A stretch of DNA of 64,000 nucleotides from Halorubrum salinum. Its GTDB lineage: Archaea > Halobacteriota > Halobacteria > Halobacteriales > Haloferacaceae. The notes under the pieces were generated by a model, which saw only the letters and a list, made by a program, of their open reading frames with translations, made no database searches and was not told where the DNA came from. Both the position numbers and the translations under genes were made by a program. The stretch is taken from NCBI RefSeq assembly GCF_024494575.1, contig NZ_JANHDO010000004.1:1-64000 (forward strand), read 5' to 3'. Positions 16,509 to 25,635 of this stretch are shown here, in pieces. Position 1 is the stretch's first letter. Every line of letters begins with the position of its first letter.

Positions 16509-17307
16509 CTCACCCGCAGCTAGCCAGTTCGACCCGACAGACGACGATATCCCCGAAGGGTCGTACCGACCGGCGCTGGTGAAGCTCGTCGAGGACGTTC
16601 GCGACAGCGAGCGGCAACTCCTCAACGGGTTCACTTCCCGCCGTGAGATTCTGCTGTGGACGCAGGAACTCGCGGTCAGGACGCTCGGCGAGATGCCGCA
16701 AGACTGGTTCCATCAGATGGCTCGGCAGTTTCGTGGCGTACCTGCGAGCGCTCACGAGCGGACGCTGGTGACTGCGTTACTCCGGCCAAAGTACCGGACG
16801 CGGTCGCTTGCGGAACCACAGGCCCGCGAGTTCCGCCGTCAGATGTCGGCGCAGACGATTCGGCCGGCGGCACACCGCGCGTTCAGAGAACTACGGTCGG
16901 ATGCTGGCGAGTACGTCGATGACGGCGATGACGACCAGCACGCGCCGGGCAAACAGCAGTTCGTGGCGATGCGGCCGGCGGTCGATGAACTGTATCGTAA
17001 ACAGAAGTCGGCGCTGGAGTCGCTTCTCGACGGGTTCGAGAACCGCGAGGCGATTCTCGACTGGGGTCACGACCTCGAACTCGCCACACACGGCGAGATG
17101 GACGAGACGTTCGTCACCCAGTGCTACGGCGAACGTTCGACTCGCCAGCTGCTGACGAGCTCCGACGGGAGTGATCGGCGCGGTCGCGAACTGTTCGCGG
17201 CGCACTACATCATCCCGGTGTACAACCGCGGCGTGCGCGACCTCGCGGGTCGCGCGAAGGAACAGGCCGGAGAAGAGCGGGAAGAATCAGAGGCTGCGAA
17301 ATTATGA
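16495..17307 (+). CDS. Soluble helical protein of the element, unknown
   Basis: 270 residues from a GTG at 16495, preceded by a strong Shine-Dalgarno-like ggaggtg at 16482-16488. The protein is highly charged and helical with no membrane segment or signal. Two related halves may exist: NGFTSRREILLWTQELAVRTLGEMP near 45-67 and DGFENREAILDWGHDLELATHGEM near 177-200 share pattern and spacing, so it looks like an internal duplication. It sits between the large membrane protein and the ATPase (ATGA overlap at 17304) and may be an adaptor for it. Confidence 0.6.
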   Translation: MATTDSPAASQFDPTDDDIPEGSYRPALVKLVEDVRDSERQLLNGFTSRREILLWTQELAVRTLGEMPQDWFHQMARQFRGVPASAHERTLVTALLRPKYRTRSLAEPQAREFRRQMSAQTIRPAAHRAFRELRSDAGEYVDDGDDDQHAPGKQQFVAMRPAVDELYRKQKSALESLLDGFENREAILDWGHDLELATHGEMDETFVTQCYGERSTRQLLTSSDGSDRRGRELFAAHYIIPVYNRGVRDLAGRAKEQAGEEREESEAAKL

Positions 17308-18425
17308 GTTCAAAACATCAGATACGGACAGCAGACAAGACCACGAAGCGGGCGGTTCTCGACGAGTTTCGCGAGCCCATCTCGCTCACTCGCTGGACCG
17401 ATGCGCGGTCGATGCGCGAGGAGTTCGGCATGGGTGCGTGGGACCGCAGTGTGTTCAAATTCGACGGGGTCATCCCGAACTGCATCGAACACAGCTGGGA
17501 CTCGCCGGTCGATGAGAACGACGGCGGCACGGACTGGTTGGCACGTGGCAAACCGGGGACGGGGAAGTCGACGCTCGCGAACTACCTCGTGGTTCGGCTG
17601 CTGGAAGTCAACGACGAGAAGGTCATCTGGCGCGGGTCGAGTAGCCGCTCAGAGTGGCTGCCGCTCGCGCCGTGGACCACGCTGTACCTTCCGAAGGGAG
17701 TGGAGATGTCGGTGCGACTAGAGCCGAAGAACCCGACGAACGAGCCGGTCGACCTCGACGTCGACGAACTGACCGAGATCGTCCGAGAGGTGCGATACTA
17801 CTCGGACCCGCGAGAGTTGAATCGGACGCTCGACGAGGGGAGCCTGCACGTCGTGTATCCGGACCCGCGGATGCGCGGGTGTCAGGAGGTGTACGCGCAA
17901 AGTCCGGAGAAACAGTACGACACGCCGCCGAAGCGCGATTCGCTGTTCTCTCCGGAAGACCCGGCGAGCCACTGGTGGTTCGCGTGGCTGCTCGCTCGGG
18001 TCGAGCACGGTCCGCATCACTGGACCTCGCTCATCTTCGACGAGATCGGCGACGTGTGCCCGCAGTCGGCGAAGAAGGATTCGTACGGGACGTACCAAAA
18101 GGTGGAGCTGCTGAAGGACACGTGGGTCGACATGCGGAAGTTCGGCGTTTCGGTGTTCGCGTTCGCACACTCGGAGACGGACGTTCACCAGATGATTCGC
18201 CGAAAGCTGCGCTGGCGCGTCCAGATGCCGGGCACGGCGAATCCGACGAGAGCGAGCGACGTGGTCGGCTTCGAGAGCATCCGGATGGACCGCGACCGGA
18301 CGTCGAAGTGGGATGTCGGTCACGCGCTGATGTACACCGAGTCGAACTTCGAGGACTTCGAGTGGGACCCGATGCCCAGCCCGAGCTCGTACAAACTCAA
18401 AATCGCTCCGGAGACGCGTCTATGA
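17304..18425 (+). CDS. P-loop ATPase of the structural operon
   Basis: 373 residues. Walker A GKPGTGKST at about 82-90, followed by WRGSSSRSEWLPLAPWT and a Walker B SLIFDEIGD at about 241-248. Such ATPases are encoded beside the spike and membrane genes in haloarchaeal pleolipoviruses and related plasmids and are thought to energise assembly or DNA packaging; the match here is by motif and context. No transmembrane helix. The gene shares ATGA with both neighbours. This is the strongest anchor for calling the surrounding operon virus-like. Confidence 0.8.
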   Translation: MSSKHQIRTADKTTKRAVLDEFREPISLTRWTDARSMREEFGMGAWDRSVFKFDGVIPNCIEHSWDSPVDENDGGTDWLARGKPGTGKSTLANYLVVRLLEVNDEKVIWRGSSSRSEWLPLAPWTTLYLPKGVEMSVRLEPKNPTNEPVDLDVDELTEIVREVRYYSDPRELNRTLDEGSLHVVYPDPRMRGCQEVYAQSPEKQYDTPPKRDSLFSPEDPASHWWFAWLLARVEHGPHHWTSLIFDEIGDVCPQSAKKDSYGTYQKVELLKDTWVDMRKFGVSVFAFAHSETDVHQMIRRKLRWRVQMPGTANPTRASDVVGFESIRMDRDRTSKWDVGHALMYTESNFEDFEWDPMPSPSSYKLKIAPETRL

Positions 18426-18598
18426 TTTTTCAAAAAGAAACCAAGATAACGACGATCGAAGCAGGGGGTCGCGAAGTTCAGACACCGCCTCGCGGCCGGC
18501 TCCGCCGGTCCGGAGTTCGCCAGATACGCGCGCGCGTATCAGATGGGATCGTAGGGGTCCCCCCGGGTGCGCGAGCGCAGACGGAGGTGCACGGATGA
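18422..18598 (+). CDS. 58-residue basic microprotein
   Basis: A short frame of 58 residues, basic (about 10 Arg) and without hydrophobic stretch. It starts in the ATGA shared with the ATPase stop (18422-18425) and ends in the ATGA shared with the start of the 899-residue gene (18595-18598). Precise overlap at both ends in an operon that uses this device throughout is strong evidence for translation. The middle has unusual codon choice and a GC-rich palindromic stretch, so it may be mainly a coupling bridge. Confidence 0.5.
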   Translation: MIFQKETKITTIEAGGREVQTPPRGRLRRSGVRQIRARVSDGIVGVPPGARAQTEVHG

Positions 18599-21294
18599 GA
18601 CGCGCGACTGCACTCGCGATCACGATCGTCGTGGTCGTGTCGACGCTCGCGATGCCGCTCGGCGCAACAGTTGCGACCGCACAGAGCGGACCGAGCGGGA
18701 TGGTCGCACTCGGTCCGGACCAAGTCGATGAGGACCTGCCGGACAACCCGGACGTGCCCATCCGCGCGAGCGACCTCGAAGGCAACGTGTACGCAAGCGA
18801 CCACGCAGGCTCGCTACAGGTGACGATCACGACGCCCGAGCGCGCGAGCGACCACTTGGGGCCGAACGCGAACGTGATCGCGGACGACGACATCGCGATC
18901 GTTCTTCGCGACGATGAGGTCCACGAGGGTCGCGACGTGGCCGTTGACGTCGGCGTCCTCGAAGCGGGCGTCGGCTACGTCCCCGAAGTCGCATACGGTG
19001 TCCACGACAGCGGTGAAGAGTGGCAGTCGCCGGTCGAGCGTGATGGGACGGTCGGCGTCTTCCACGTGCCAGAGTTCTCCTCGAACTCGGTCACGTTCTC
19101 AGGCGGTATCGAACTGTCCGGAAACGCTGCCGGCGACGGGACGAACTACGAGTACGAACTGGGATCGATCGATGGTATTGACCAGTACGCGATCAATTTG
19201 ACGGGTGTCGCGAACAGCGGTCCGGTCACCGAGAGCGGATCGTCGACGGGAACAAAGTCGATCGACGTGATCGGGACACAAGAGCCAACGGGTCCGGCAA
19301 ACGGAGAGCCACAGTTTAGCGCATCGATCCCGGACACCTCTACGACAATGATCGATCCGGATAGTGACTCCTACACGATGCAAAAAACGCCGTCGGGGGA
19401 TACTCAAGTCAAAGTCGATCCTGAGGCGGATAGCGGCGAAGTAACAACGACCGTGTATGTGAACGGTGATCAGGTCGCTCAGGGGACTTACCAATACTAC
19501 ACTATCCCTACTTATGACATTAGTGTCTCTGAGGGAGACACGATCACCGTTAGCTCATCAAATTCCAAGCCTGTCGAGATTTACGAAATTTATTATGACG
19601 AAACATATTCGGGGACGACGACGGTTGAGGTCGGTGGACAATCAAAAACGATTGAGGACTCGGGATCTGTGCCGCTCGATCTGTCGACCGGGGCACAAGA
19701 CCTCTCAATCTCTCACACCGGGGACGGGCTCACATCTTGGTCACTTGACTACGACGCGACCGTCGAAACGACCGATCCCGTCGTGGAAGTTAACGGATAC
19801 GAGACTGAATATAACGGTGTCCTGAGCGAGGGTGAGACGACCTCGCTCGCGACGAACGAGGCGTGGCTCCGGGAAGGGACGAACAACGTGACCATCCGGA
19901 CGAACACGCCCTCGAACGGTCCCGAGTCGCTCGTGGACATGGAGTACAGCCACGATGCTGCCGGGGTGACGAAGAGCGTCGACGTCGAGGCGACCTCGTG
20001 GACCGAGCAGTTCAACGTGAGCCACACGTTCCCGGCGGAGGTGAACGACGCCGACGCCACGCTCACCTTCGATGAGCAGGTCGCCGAAATCGAGAACATC
20101 GAGTACCGCACCGACGGCGGGAGCTGGCAGCCGCCGCCCTCGTACGAGCTGAACGAGACGGACCTCAACGTCCAACTCGGAGACATGCCGGCGGACACGA
20201 CCGTCGACGTGCGTGCGACCGGCCACAAGGTCCGCAGCTACGACGGCGATATCAAGGTAACAGAGCCCACCGTGGAGGGTGACGCGCTCGCGACCGAGGT
20301 AGAGATCACCGACATCAATCCCGACGGCAGGTTCGGTATCCGCGTCGACGACACCGCGACCGGCAACCGCCTCCACTACGCGAGTGAGGAGTCGTGGACC
20401 GGCGAGTCGGCGTTCGTCGACCTCGCTTCGAGCGGGACGCAGATCCTTCGCGCGCCGGACGCGAACGTCGGCTCCACGATGACGATCTCCACCGCCCCCA
20501 TCTCGGTGACGCCGCAGAGCGGAGCGATCGAAGCCGAGGTCGAGGACGCATCGACCCCGACCATCTCGGTCCGGAAGGGCAACACGACCGGCTCGGACCG
20601 GCTAGATGTGACCTACTACGACACGGTGACCGGGAACCGCTACGTCCTCTGGTCCGAGACGCGAGAGGTCGAGGTTGACGCCGACCGCGCCGAGTCGCCC
20701 GTCTCGTTCGTCACAGACGGCGCCACAGAGACTTATTCCATCCTCCAGCGCGACGAAGGGGCCGGCACCGATCCCCCCGGCCCCGGACCGATCGAGACGC
20801 AGGATACGCTACCGCTCATCCTCGTGTTCGGCGGTGTCGGCGGCGTACTCGTGGGCACGAAGCTGTTCGGTCGTCGGTTCGGCATCGGCGGCTGGCTGCT
20901 TCCGGCGACAGCCGCGTCGGTGACGCTCATCGCGATCCACGTGCTCGCGCCGACGTCTCCCGTGACGCGCGTTGCCGAGCTGGCCTACCAGTCCAACATC
21001 GTCACGGTCGGAGCGGTGGGCCTCCTGCTGGTTGGTATGTGGCAACTCGACGAGCGGACGTCGGGTTCGGTCCCGTGGTACGTCCGCGGCGTCGTCGGCC
21101 TGCTCTCGGTGATCTGGGCGCTCGAAACGCTCTCGCCGGGTGTCATCCTCGGTGGACTCCGCTCAGGCGTCGAGTCGATGGGACCGCTCATCGTGATCGT
21201 CATCGTGGGTGGCGGCGCATACCTCATCCGCGAGTGGATTCAAGCGCGGCGAGCCCCGGACACGGTCGTCCGGTTCTCGGGAGGGAACGAGTAG
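18595..21294 (+). CDS. Giant secreted, membrane-anchored surface protein
   Basis: 899 residues. A Sec signal peptide ends near AQSG at about 30; a long ectodomain of about 700 residues rich in T, S, D, G and V follows; then four to five TM helices from about 740 to 890 and a short basic tail. The ectodomain looks like a series of beta-sandwich modules. Codons at about 19300-19740 (residues about 235-380) are visibly more AT-rich than those on either side, pointing to a replaced or recently acquired module in the exposed part. It could be a receptor-binding or adhesion protein of the element's particle. No family recognised. Confidence 0.65.
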   Translation: MRRATALAITIVVVVSTLAMPLGATVATAQSGPSGMVALGPDQVDEDLPDNPDVPIRASDLEGNVYASDHAGSLQVTITTPERASDHLGPNANVIADDDIAIVLRDDEVHEGRDVAVDVGVLEAGVGYVPEVAYGVHDSGEEWQSPVERDGTVGVFHVPEFSSNSVTFSGGIELSGNAAGDGTNYEYELGSIDGIDQYAINLTGVANSGPVTESGSSTGTKSIDVIGTQEPTGPANGEPQFSASIPDTSTTMIDPDSDSYTMQKTPSGDTQVKVDPEADSGEVTTTVYVNGDQVAQGTYQYYTIPTYDISVSEGDTITVSSSNSKPVEIYEIYYDETYSGTTTVEVGGQSKTIEDSGSVPLDLSTGAQDLSISHTGDGLTSWSLDYDATVETTDPVVEVNGYETEYNGVLSEGETTSLATNEAWLREGTNNVTIRTNTPSNGPESLVDMEYSHDAAGVTKSVDVEATSWTEQFNVSHTFPAEVNDADATLTFDEQVAEIENIEYRTDGGSWQPPPSYELNETDLNVQLGDMPADTTVDVRATGHKVRSYDGDIKVTEPTVEGDALATEVEITDINPDGRFGIRVDDTATGNRLHYASEESWTGESAFVDLASSGTQILRAPDANVGSTMTISTAPISVTPQSGAIEAEVEDASTPTISVRKGNTTGSDRLDVTYYDTVTGNRYVLWSETREVEVDADRAESPVSFVTDGATETYSILQRDEGAGTDPPGPGPIETQDTLPLILVFGGVGGVLVGTKLFGRRFGIGGWLLPATAASVTLIAIHVLAPTSPVTRVAELAYQSNIVTVGAVGLLLVGMWQLDERTSGSVPWYVRGVVGLLSVIWALETLSPGVILGGLRSGVESMGPLIVIVIVGGGAYLIREWIQARRAPDTVVRFSGGNE

Positions 21295-21298
21295 ACCG

Positions 21299-21616
21299 AT
21301 GTTCGCCGCCACTGAGTTCTTGGCCTCGCTCGGCTTCGGCTCGCAGATCGTCGTGGCGGCCTCGCTCGTGATGGTCGCGCTGTACGTGTACCGTGCGGTC
21401 GGCGTCGCACGGATCGTTGCCGGCGTCGGCGGGATGATAGCCAGCCACGCGCTCGTGCTTTTGGTCACATTCGCGGCCGTGATCGCACTCGGGTGGGTCG
21501 CCCCTAACGCGGGCACGATGGTCGACCACACGCAGATCGCGTGGCGGTTCGCGACCGATCAGGGCGTCGAACTCGCCCGCAAAGGTTGGAAAATACTTTC
21601 GAGTTTTGGCAGGTAG
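21299..21616 (+). CDS. Small membrane protein closing the structural operon
   Basis: 105 residues with two long hydrophobic helices (about 14-34 and 38-64) and an amphipathic C-terminal helix. The ATG lies four bases after the stop of the 899-residue gene. Last gene of the plus-strand structural set; followed by a 293-base gap. Confidence 0.6.
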   Translation: MFAATEFLASLGFGSQIVVAASLVMVALYVYRAVGVARIVAGVGGMIASHALVLLVTFAAVIALGWVAPNAGTMVDHTQIAWRFATDQGVELARKGWKILSSFGR

Positions 21617-21909
21617 CTAAAATCAGCCTAAAGAACTGCTTTTACGCGTTCTCTCGGTAGCGGTGCGACGCTGGCACGGGTACGGATACGATCGGGCGCA
21701 CACACACGTGTATGGTGCCGGGCGCGTACACTGGCGAGCGCTTCTGCGGACGCGTAGCGCGTACAGCGGCGCGTTTCGCGCTGCGGCGCGAGCCTAGACG
21801 CCCGCCCGCGACAAGTGGCCGCGCGCTCGCTGGCGCTTGATGTAGGTTACGAAGTCTTTCATACTTTGGCAGAAGATTTAAATAGTAACGACCAGTACCT
21901 GAAACTGCG
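21617..21909 (+). other. Intergenic region with GC-rich palindromes and a promoter
   Basis: 293 bases without a convincing frame. It contains a GC-rich stretch with repeated gcgcg/cgcgc motifs (about 21745-21795) that can fold, and near its right end the promoter of the next gene. It separates the structural operon from the regulatory/replication half of the element. Confidence 0.4.
21877..21884 (+). promoter_or_regulatory. TATA box (tttaaata)
   Basis: A near-consensus archaeal TATA box centred 30 bases before the ATG at 21910, implying a leaderless or almost leaderless transcript and a new transcription unit starting here. Confidence 0.6.
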
Positions 21910-22716
21910 ATGGGAGACCTGAACCACTTCGACGATCGCACAATCCAGCGGGTTCGTGACCGCTTCACCGACGGAGAGATCGGTTCGGGAGACGACCCCA
22001 TCGCGACCCACACGAAGATGATCCAAGATCACTACTTGGAGAATCTTGAGAAGCTCGCGAGCCGCGCGGAGAACCGCGCGTATGAGACCGGTGACGGACT
22101 CCAAGGCGAGGTCGACACTCACGCGGAGATCGATCCGACTCTCTCGTACGAGGAAAACGTCGCGCTCCTGAAAGACGACCTCAACGTTGAATTTCGGACG
22201 GAAGCGAAACAATCGGAACGCGACGCGAGAGCCGACGAAACCCACAAACAGCGGCGCTATGCGGCGCAGTCACTTCGAGAGAACTTCGATGCGATCGAAG
22301 CGGGCGAAAAACCGCAGCTCGTCGAGGACATTTCCGCGGAGATCTCTGAAGGGTTCGTGAACGACGTGCTCGCGGTCGAACGAGCCGAGCGGGCGAGTGA
22401 CACCGGCTCGCTGCCAGAACCCGAGCCGGAACCGACGCCAGAACCGGAACCGACCGTCGAGGCGACTCCGGAGTCGGCGACACCCGAACCGACCGCAGAA
22501 CCGACGCCCGAGCCGGCGACAGAACCGACTGTCGAAGCGGAGCCGACCGTCGACGCCGAGCCGGAACTGGCGGTCGAACCGGCGACAGCGGATTACTCGG
22601 GCGTGCTCGGCTCGCTCCGGCTCATTATGAGCTACATCGCCGCGTGTTTCGCGACCGGAACCCAGCCGACCGAATCGGGCGACAACCAGCAGCAGGCGAC
22701 CTTAGACCACTACTAA
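21910..22716 (+). CDS. Acidic protein with Pro-Glu repeats
   Basis: 268 residues. The first 165 are charged and helical. From about 165 to 225 the sequence is a PEPEPTPEPEPT-type low-complexity repeat, a probable extended spacer, and the last 40 residues contain a weakly hydrophobic segment (YSGVLGSLRLIMSYIAACF) and a hydrophilic end. No known family. The next gene starts five bases later and shares the same acidic style, so both probably act together. Confidence 0.6.
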   Translation: MGDLNHFDDRTIQRVRDRFTDGEIGSGDDPIATHTKMIQDHYLENLEKLASRAENRAYETGDGLQGEVDTHAEIDPTLSYEENVALLKDDLNVEFRTEAKQSERDARADETHKQRRYAAQSLRENFDAIEAGEKPQLVEDISAEISEGFVNDVLAVERAERASDTGSLPEPEPEPTPEPEPTVEATPESATPEPTAEPTPEPATEPTVEAEPTVDAEPELAVEPATADYSGVLGSLRLIMSYIAACFATGTQPTESGDNQQQATLDHY

Positions 22717-22720
22717 ACCC

Positions 22721-24196
22721 ATGAGCAGTAACACCAGCGGCCAGGCGACGTTTGGCGACGAGGGAAGTATTGACCAGCCAGAGACGTTCGACAGCGATCT
22801 TACCGCGTTCGGCGTCGAACCCGGCCAAGAGCGCGAAAGCCGTCGCGACGAACCCGAAGCGACCGAGTTCGGCGTCGACGATCGGCCGACCGACGACAGT
22901 ATGCCGGACGCCGGGCGACAGGACCAGCTCGCGACCGACGCGGCACAGACGACGATCGAAGCCGAGACCGACGCCAAACCGAAACTCGGCGACGTGTACG
23001 GTGCGACGAAGCACACGCCGATTCCAGACGCCGAGCGGAACGATGTCGGAACCGGCCGAGTGTCGGTCGATTCACGCGAACTCGCGAGAACCCCGCTCGA
23101 ACCGCACGACTTCGCTCGACGCGGCGTCGAGGTCGAACTCGGCCACGACCGCGCCGATCTCGAATCGCGCCACGATCTCGGCGCGACGCCCGAAGATCAA
23201 GAACACTACGTCGAAACCGACGAGGTGCGTGTCTCTCCCGAAACGGTGGATCCGTCCGAATACCCCGGCGAACAGGAGCAGGACATCCAGACGCAGACGG
23301 CGACCGACGAGTACGACAACGAACACGTGATCCACTACGATCGAAACTCGGAGATGTGCGGAACCGTCCGCAAACACCTCGCAGAAAACGAGGAGCACTG
23401 CCCATACTGCGAGGACGCCGCCGAGGACCTCGTCACGGACGGGGGACAGATCGCGGATGTCGAGGCTGTCGCAGGCGATACTGTCCGGCTCATCACGGGG
23501 ATCACCGGTCTGATGCACTCTCCCGAAGTCATCGAAGGTGAAGCGTCGTCGTCCGGAAAGACGATCGCGGTCGAACACCACGACAAGAGCCACCGATTGG
23601 ACACCGAGACGATACTCGACGGTGACGGCGAATTCCGCGACTCCCGGTACTTCGAAATCTACACGCCCGAGCGGCTTCGGAACAAGCAGCGATCGAATCA
23701 CGCACCCGGTCCGCAGGCAGGAGCGAACGGTATCTCCGACACGAGCGACCTACCCGAACCGACGCATCGACCAGCAGACGAACCAGCAGAGACTCCCGAC
23801 GAGACCTCACCGAATCCGGAGGAAGAGACATCCGAATCAGCGGCGGACAAATGGGATCTCTCGCAGTACGGGCGTGGAAGCGTCCTCATCCTCGAAAAGT
23901 ACGCGGGCGAGTTCCTCGTTGTCGGGGATAAGCGGACGCAGTTCGGCGACGTGCTCGCGCTTCACGTGATCGATTCGGATGGCGAACCCCTCCGACTGAG
24001 AAAGACGGACGTGGGCGGCGACGGCTACATGTTCGACGTTCGAGCCTGCGAGATGCGCGGCGGCCAAATCAAGCCAGTCCGGACGCAGGCATTCCGGAAC
24101 GTCGACGATATCGACGACGTTCGCGAGTTCGAGAAGATAGGCGAAGATACCGAGCGCCTCAGAGAGTGGATCCGGTCGAGGTACCACGGCGAGTGA
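22721..24196 (+). CDS. Large acidic protein with internal zinc-binding motif
   Basis: 491 residues, highly acidic. A candidate zinc site, CGTVRKHLAENEEHCPYC, lies near residues 212-230. The N-terminal 150 residues are low complexity; a folded-looking C-terminal domain from about 380 onward (GSVLILEKYAGEFLVVGDKRTQFGDVLALHVI) is probably beta-rich. No recognised family. The second gene of the unit beginning at 21910. Possibly DNA-associated because of the zinc motif, but this is an inference. Confidence 0.6.
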   Translation: MSSNTSGQATFGDEGSIDQPETFDSDLTAFGVEPGQERESRRDEPEATEFGVDDRPTDDSMPDAGRQDQLATDAAQTTIEAETDAKPKLGDVYGATKHTPIPDAERNDVGTGRVSVDSRELARTPLEPHDFARRGVEVELGHDRADLESRHDLGATPEDQEHYVETDEVRVSPETVDPSEYPGEQEQDIQTQTATDEYDNEHVIHYDRNSEMCGTVRKHLAENEEHCPYCEDAAEDLVTDGGQIADVEAVAGDTVRLITGITGLMHSPEVIEGEASSSGKTIAVEHHDKSHRLDTETILDGDGEFRDSRYFEIYTPERLRNKQRSNHAPGPQAGANGISDTSDLPEPTHRPADEPAETPDETSPNPEEETSESAADKWDLSQYGRGSVLILEKYAGEFLVVGDKRTQFGDVLALHVIDSDGEPLRLRKTDVGGDGYMFDVRACEMRGGQIKPVRTQAFRNVDDIDDVREFEKIGEDTERLREWIRSRYHGE

Positions 24197-24259
24197 GAGG
24201 GACAACAGAAAGAGACGGTCGTCCGAACCGCTTACGAACCTACCACGAGACACGAAACT

Positions 24260-24709
24260 ATGCCAAATACGACAGACGAGACAACAGAGGAGATCGGAAC
24301 GGACCGACTGAACGACCTCGCCGAAGAACACGGGCTCGACGTCGAGGCGGTGCGCGAGCTGGTCGAGACTGCAGACTCAGAGTGTTGGGAGTGCGGGCGG
24401 AGCACGGACGAGATAGAACCGATCGAATCGTATCCAGTCGGAGACGGTGACACAGCGCGGCTGTGCCACGAGTGCTACGGCGAGTACCTCGACAACGTGA
24501 CGACGCTCTCGCCGCTCCAAGCAAACGTGTGGGCGCTGTATGAGACCGGGATGGAACCGGCCGAGATAGACCGAAAGCTCGAGAAGAACTCGGGACAGAG
24601 CCAGACGGCTATTCGTCGCGCACAGTCGAAAGCGCTCGACGCACGAGAGGAAATCAAACAGCTCCGTGCGACGGTCGAGCTAATCGGGGGTGGTGACGAT
24701 GCGGAGTGA
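24260..24709 (+). CDS. Zinc-finger / helix-turn-helix regulator
   Basis: 149 residues. A zinc ribbon with CWEC at about 42-45 and CHEC at about 69-72 is followed by a helix-turn-helix segment (LSPLQANVWALYETGMEPAE then QSQTAIRRAQSKALDAREEI) of the sigma-region-4/LuxR-like type. This looks like a transcription regulator of the element. Its stop overlaps the next gene's start region by 11 bases. Confidence 0.7.
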   Translation: MPNTTDETTEEIGTDRLNDLAEEHGLDVEAVRELVETADSECWECGRSTDEIEPIESYPVGDGDTARLCHECYGEYLDNVTTLSPLQANVWALYETGMEPAEIDRKLEKNSGQSQTAIRRAQSKALDAREEIKQLRATVELIGGGDDAE

Positions 24710-25112
24710 CGACCGAAGCCGCCTCGACAGGGTGTTGGATGGGCTCGAAGAAGCGGCCGAAAAGGCGCGAAAAGACACGCAAAAGCGGCTCAACGACCGA
24801 TATCTAGTCGAATACCGAGACGAACCTGGTGCACCGAATCTGAAAGACTATTCGGAAGACGAGATCGACGAGTACCTGTTCGACCTCCACGAGTGGGCAC
24901 GCGAGCAGTACGCCGAGCGCGTCGACGAACTGCGCGAAGCAGCGGACATCGATGCATCGGAGTACCCGGAACTCGGCGGGGATCGACGTGCAGATCGGAA
25001 CAAGCGGGCCGATCAGAGCAAAGAGATCGTCGGCGTCGGAAAAAAACTGGCTCGCGTCGACGAGGCGCGTGGTTGGCTCGACCAGATCGAAGACGAGTGG
25101 CGCGAGCGGTAG
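24699..25112 (+). CDS. Charged helical protein, unknown
   Basis: 137 residues from the ATG at 24699 (GTG at 24690 is possible). About 45 percent of residues are D, E, K or R; it is predicted to be all-helical, likely coiled coil, with a conserved-looking W near the end (ARGWLDQIEDEW). Overlaps the zinc-finger/HTH gene by 11 bases, so the two are probably co-translated. Unknown function. Confidence 0.55.
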   Translation: MRSDDRSRLDRVLDGLEEAAEKARKDTQKRLNDRYLVEYRDEPGAPNLKDYSEDEIDEYLFDLHEWAREQYAERVDELREAADIDASEYPELGGDRRADRNKRADQSKEIVGVGKKLARVDEARGWLDQIEDEWRER

Positions 25113-25191
25113 CCGCATGTGAGAAGGGTCCCAGACCACTCTCACGCGAATCGAATTACCTACGAGGAGAGTTTTGAGGAAGCTCCGACTC

Positions 25192-25452
25192 CTACTGTAG
25201 ATCAACCTCGATGCCGCCGACAACACCGGCGAGTAGGTTGTAGACGAGGCCGGTAATTGCTATTGAAAGGCCGAACGAGATCGCGGTTCCGAGGATGATC
25301 GCGATTGCGCCGACGAAGCCGAAGCCACTCTCAGCAACGATACTGATGATCGCGACGGGGACGCCAAGAAGTGCACCGTAGATGGCTCCGACGAGGCCAC
25401 CGAGACGAATGAGTGATCCAATTCCGATCGACTTGATCTCTTGTGTAGCCAC
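25192..25452 (-). CDS. Small membrane protein (DUF3566-like)
   Basis: 86 residues from a GTG at 25452. Two strong hydrophobic helices (about 16-38 and 42-78, G/A/I/V rich) with an N-terminal amphipathic stretch IKSIGIGSLIRLGGL. The pattern resembles DUF3566-type small membrane proteins found in many haloarchaea; the assignment is by pattern only. It has its own AT-rich promoter with a palindrome at 25469-25485. Confidence 0.6.
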   Translation of the reverse strand: MATQEIKSIGIGSLIRLGGLVGAIYGALLGVPVAIISIVAESGFGFVGAIAIILGTAISFGLSIAITGLVYNLLAGVVGGIEVDLQ

Positions 25453-25468
25453 GACTTCAACTCAAGAA

Positions 25469-25485
25469 AGATATGTATAATATCT
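25469..25485 (-). promoter_or_regulatory. Palindrome overlapping TATA box
   Basis: agatat at 25469-25474 and atatct at 25480-25485 are inverse copies around gtata. The AT core lies 20-30 bases upstream of the GTG at 25452 and so overlaps the TATA box; a bound regulator would block the promoter. Confidence 0.45.
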
Positions 25486-25612
25486 ACGATTCATAAAAAT
25501 CTGTCTCGCTGTGCAGAATGAGTCCTTTCTCGCGCACATCATACCCCTGTTTCGAGTGCTTCATGTGGAACATTTGCTGTGCGGGTGCGGAGTATTTCCC
25601 CCGTAGGGGGTG

Positions 25613-25635
25613 CCCTTAGGCACACTCCCTAAGGG
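25613..25635. repeat. Perfect 8-bp inverted repeat
   Basis: cccttagg at 25613-25620 and cctaaggg at 25628-25635, seven bases apart. It lies in the intergenic region next to the Rep-like gene and could be an origin element or a bidirectional terminator. Confidence 0.45.

Noticed and set aside
22420-22580. Short repeats suggestive of a CRISPR or iteron array
   Set aside because: They encode Pro-Glu repeats within an open frame; spacing and sequence are those of codons. No CRISPR array was found in the window.
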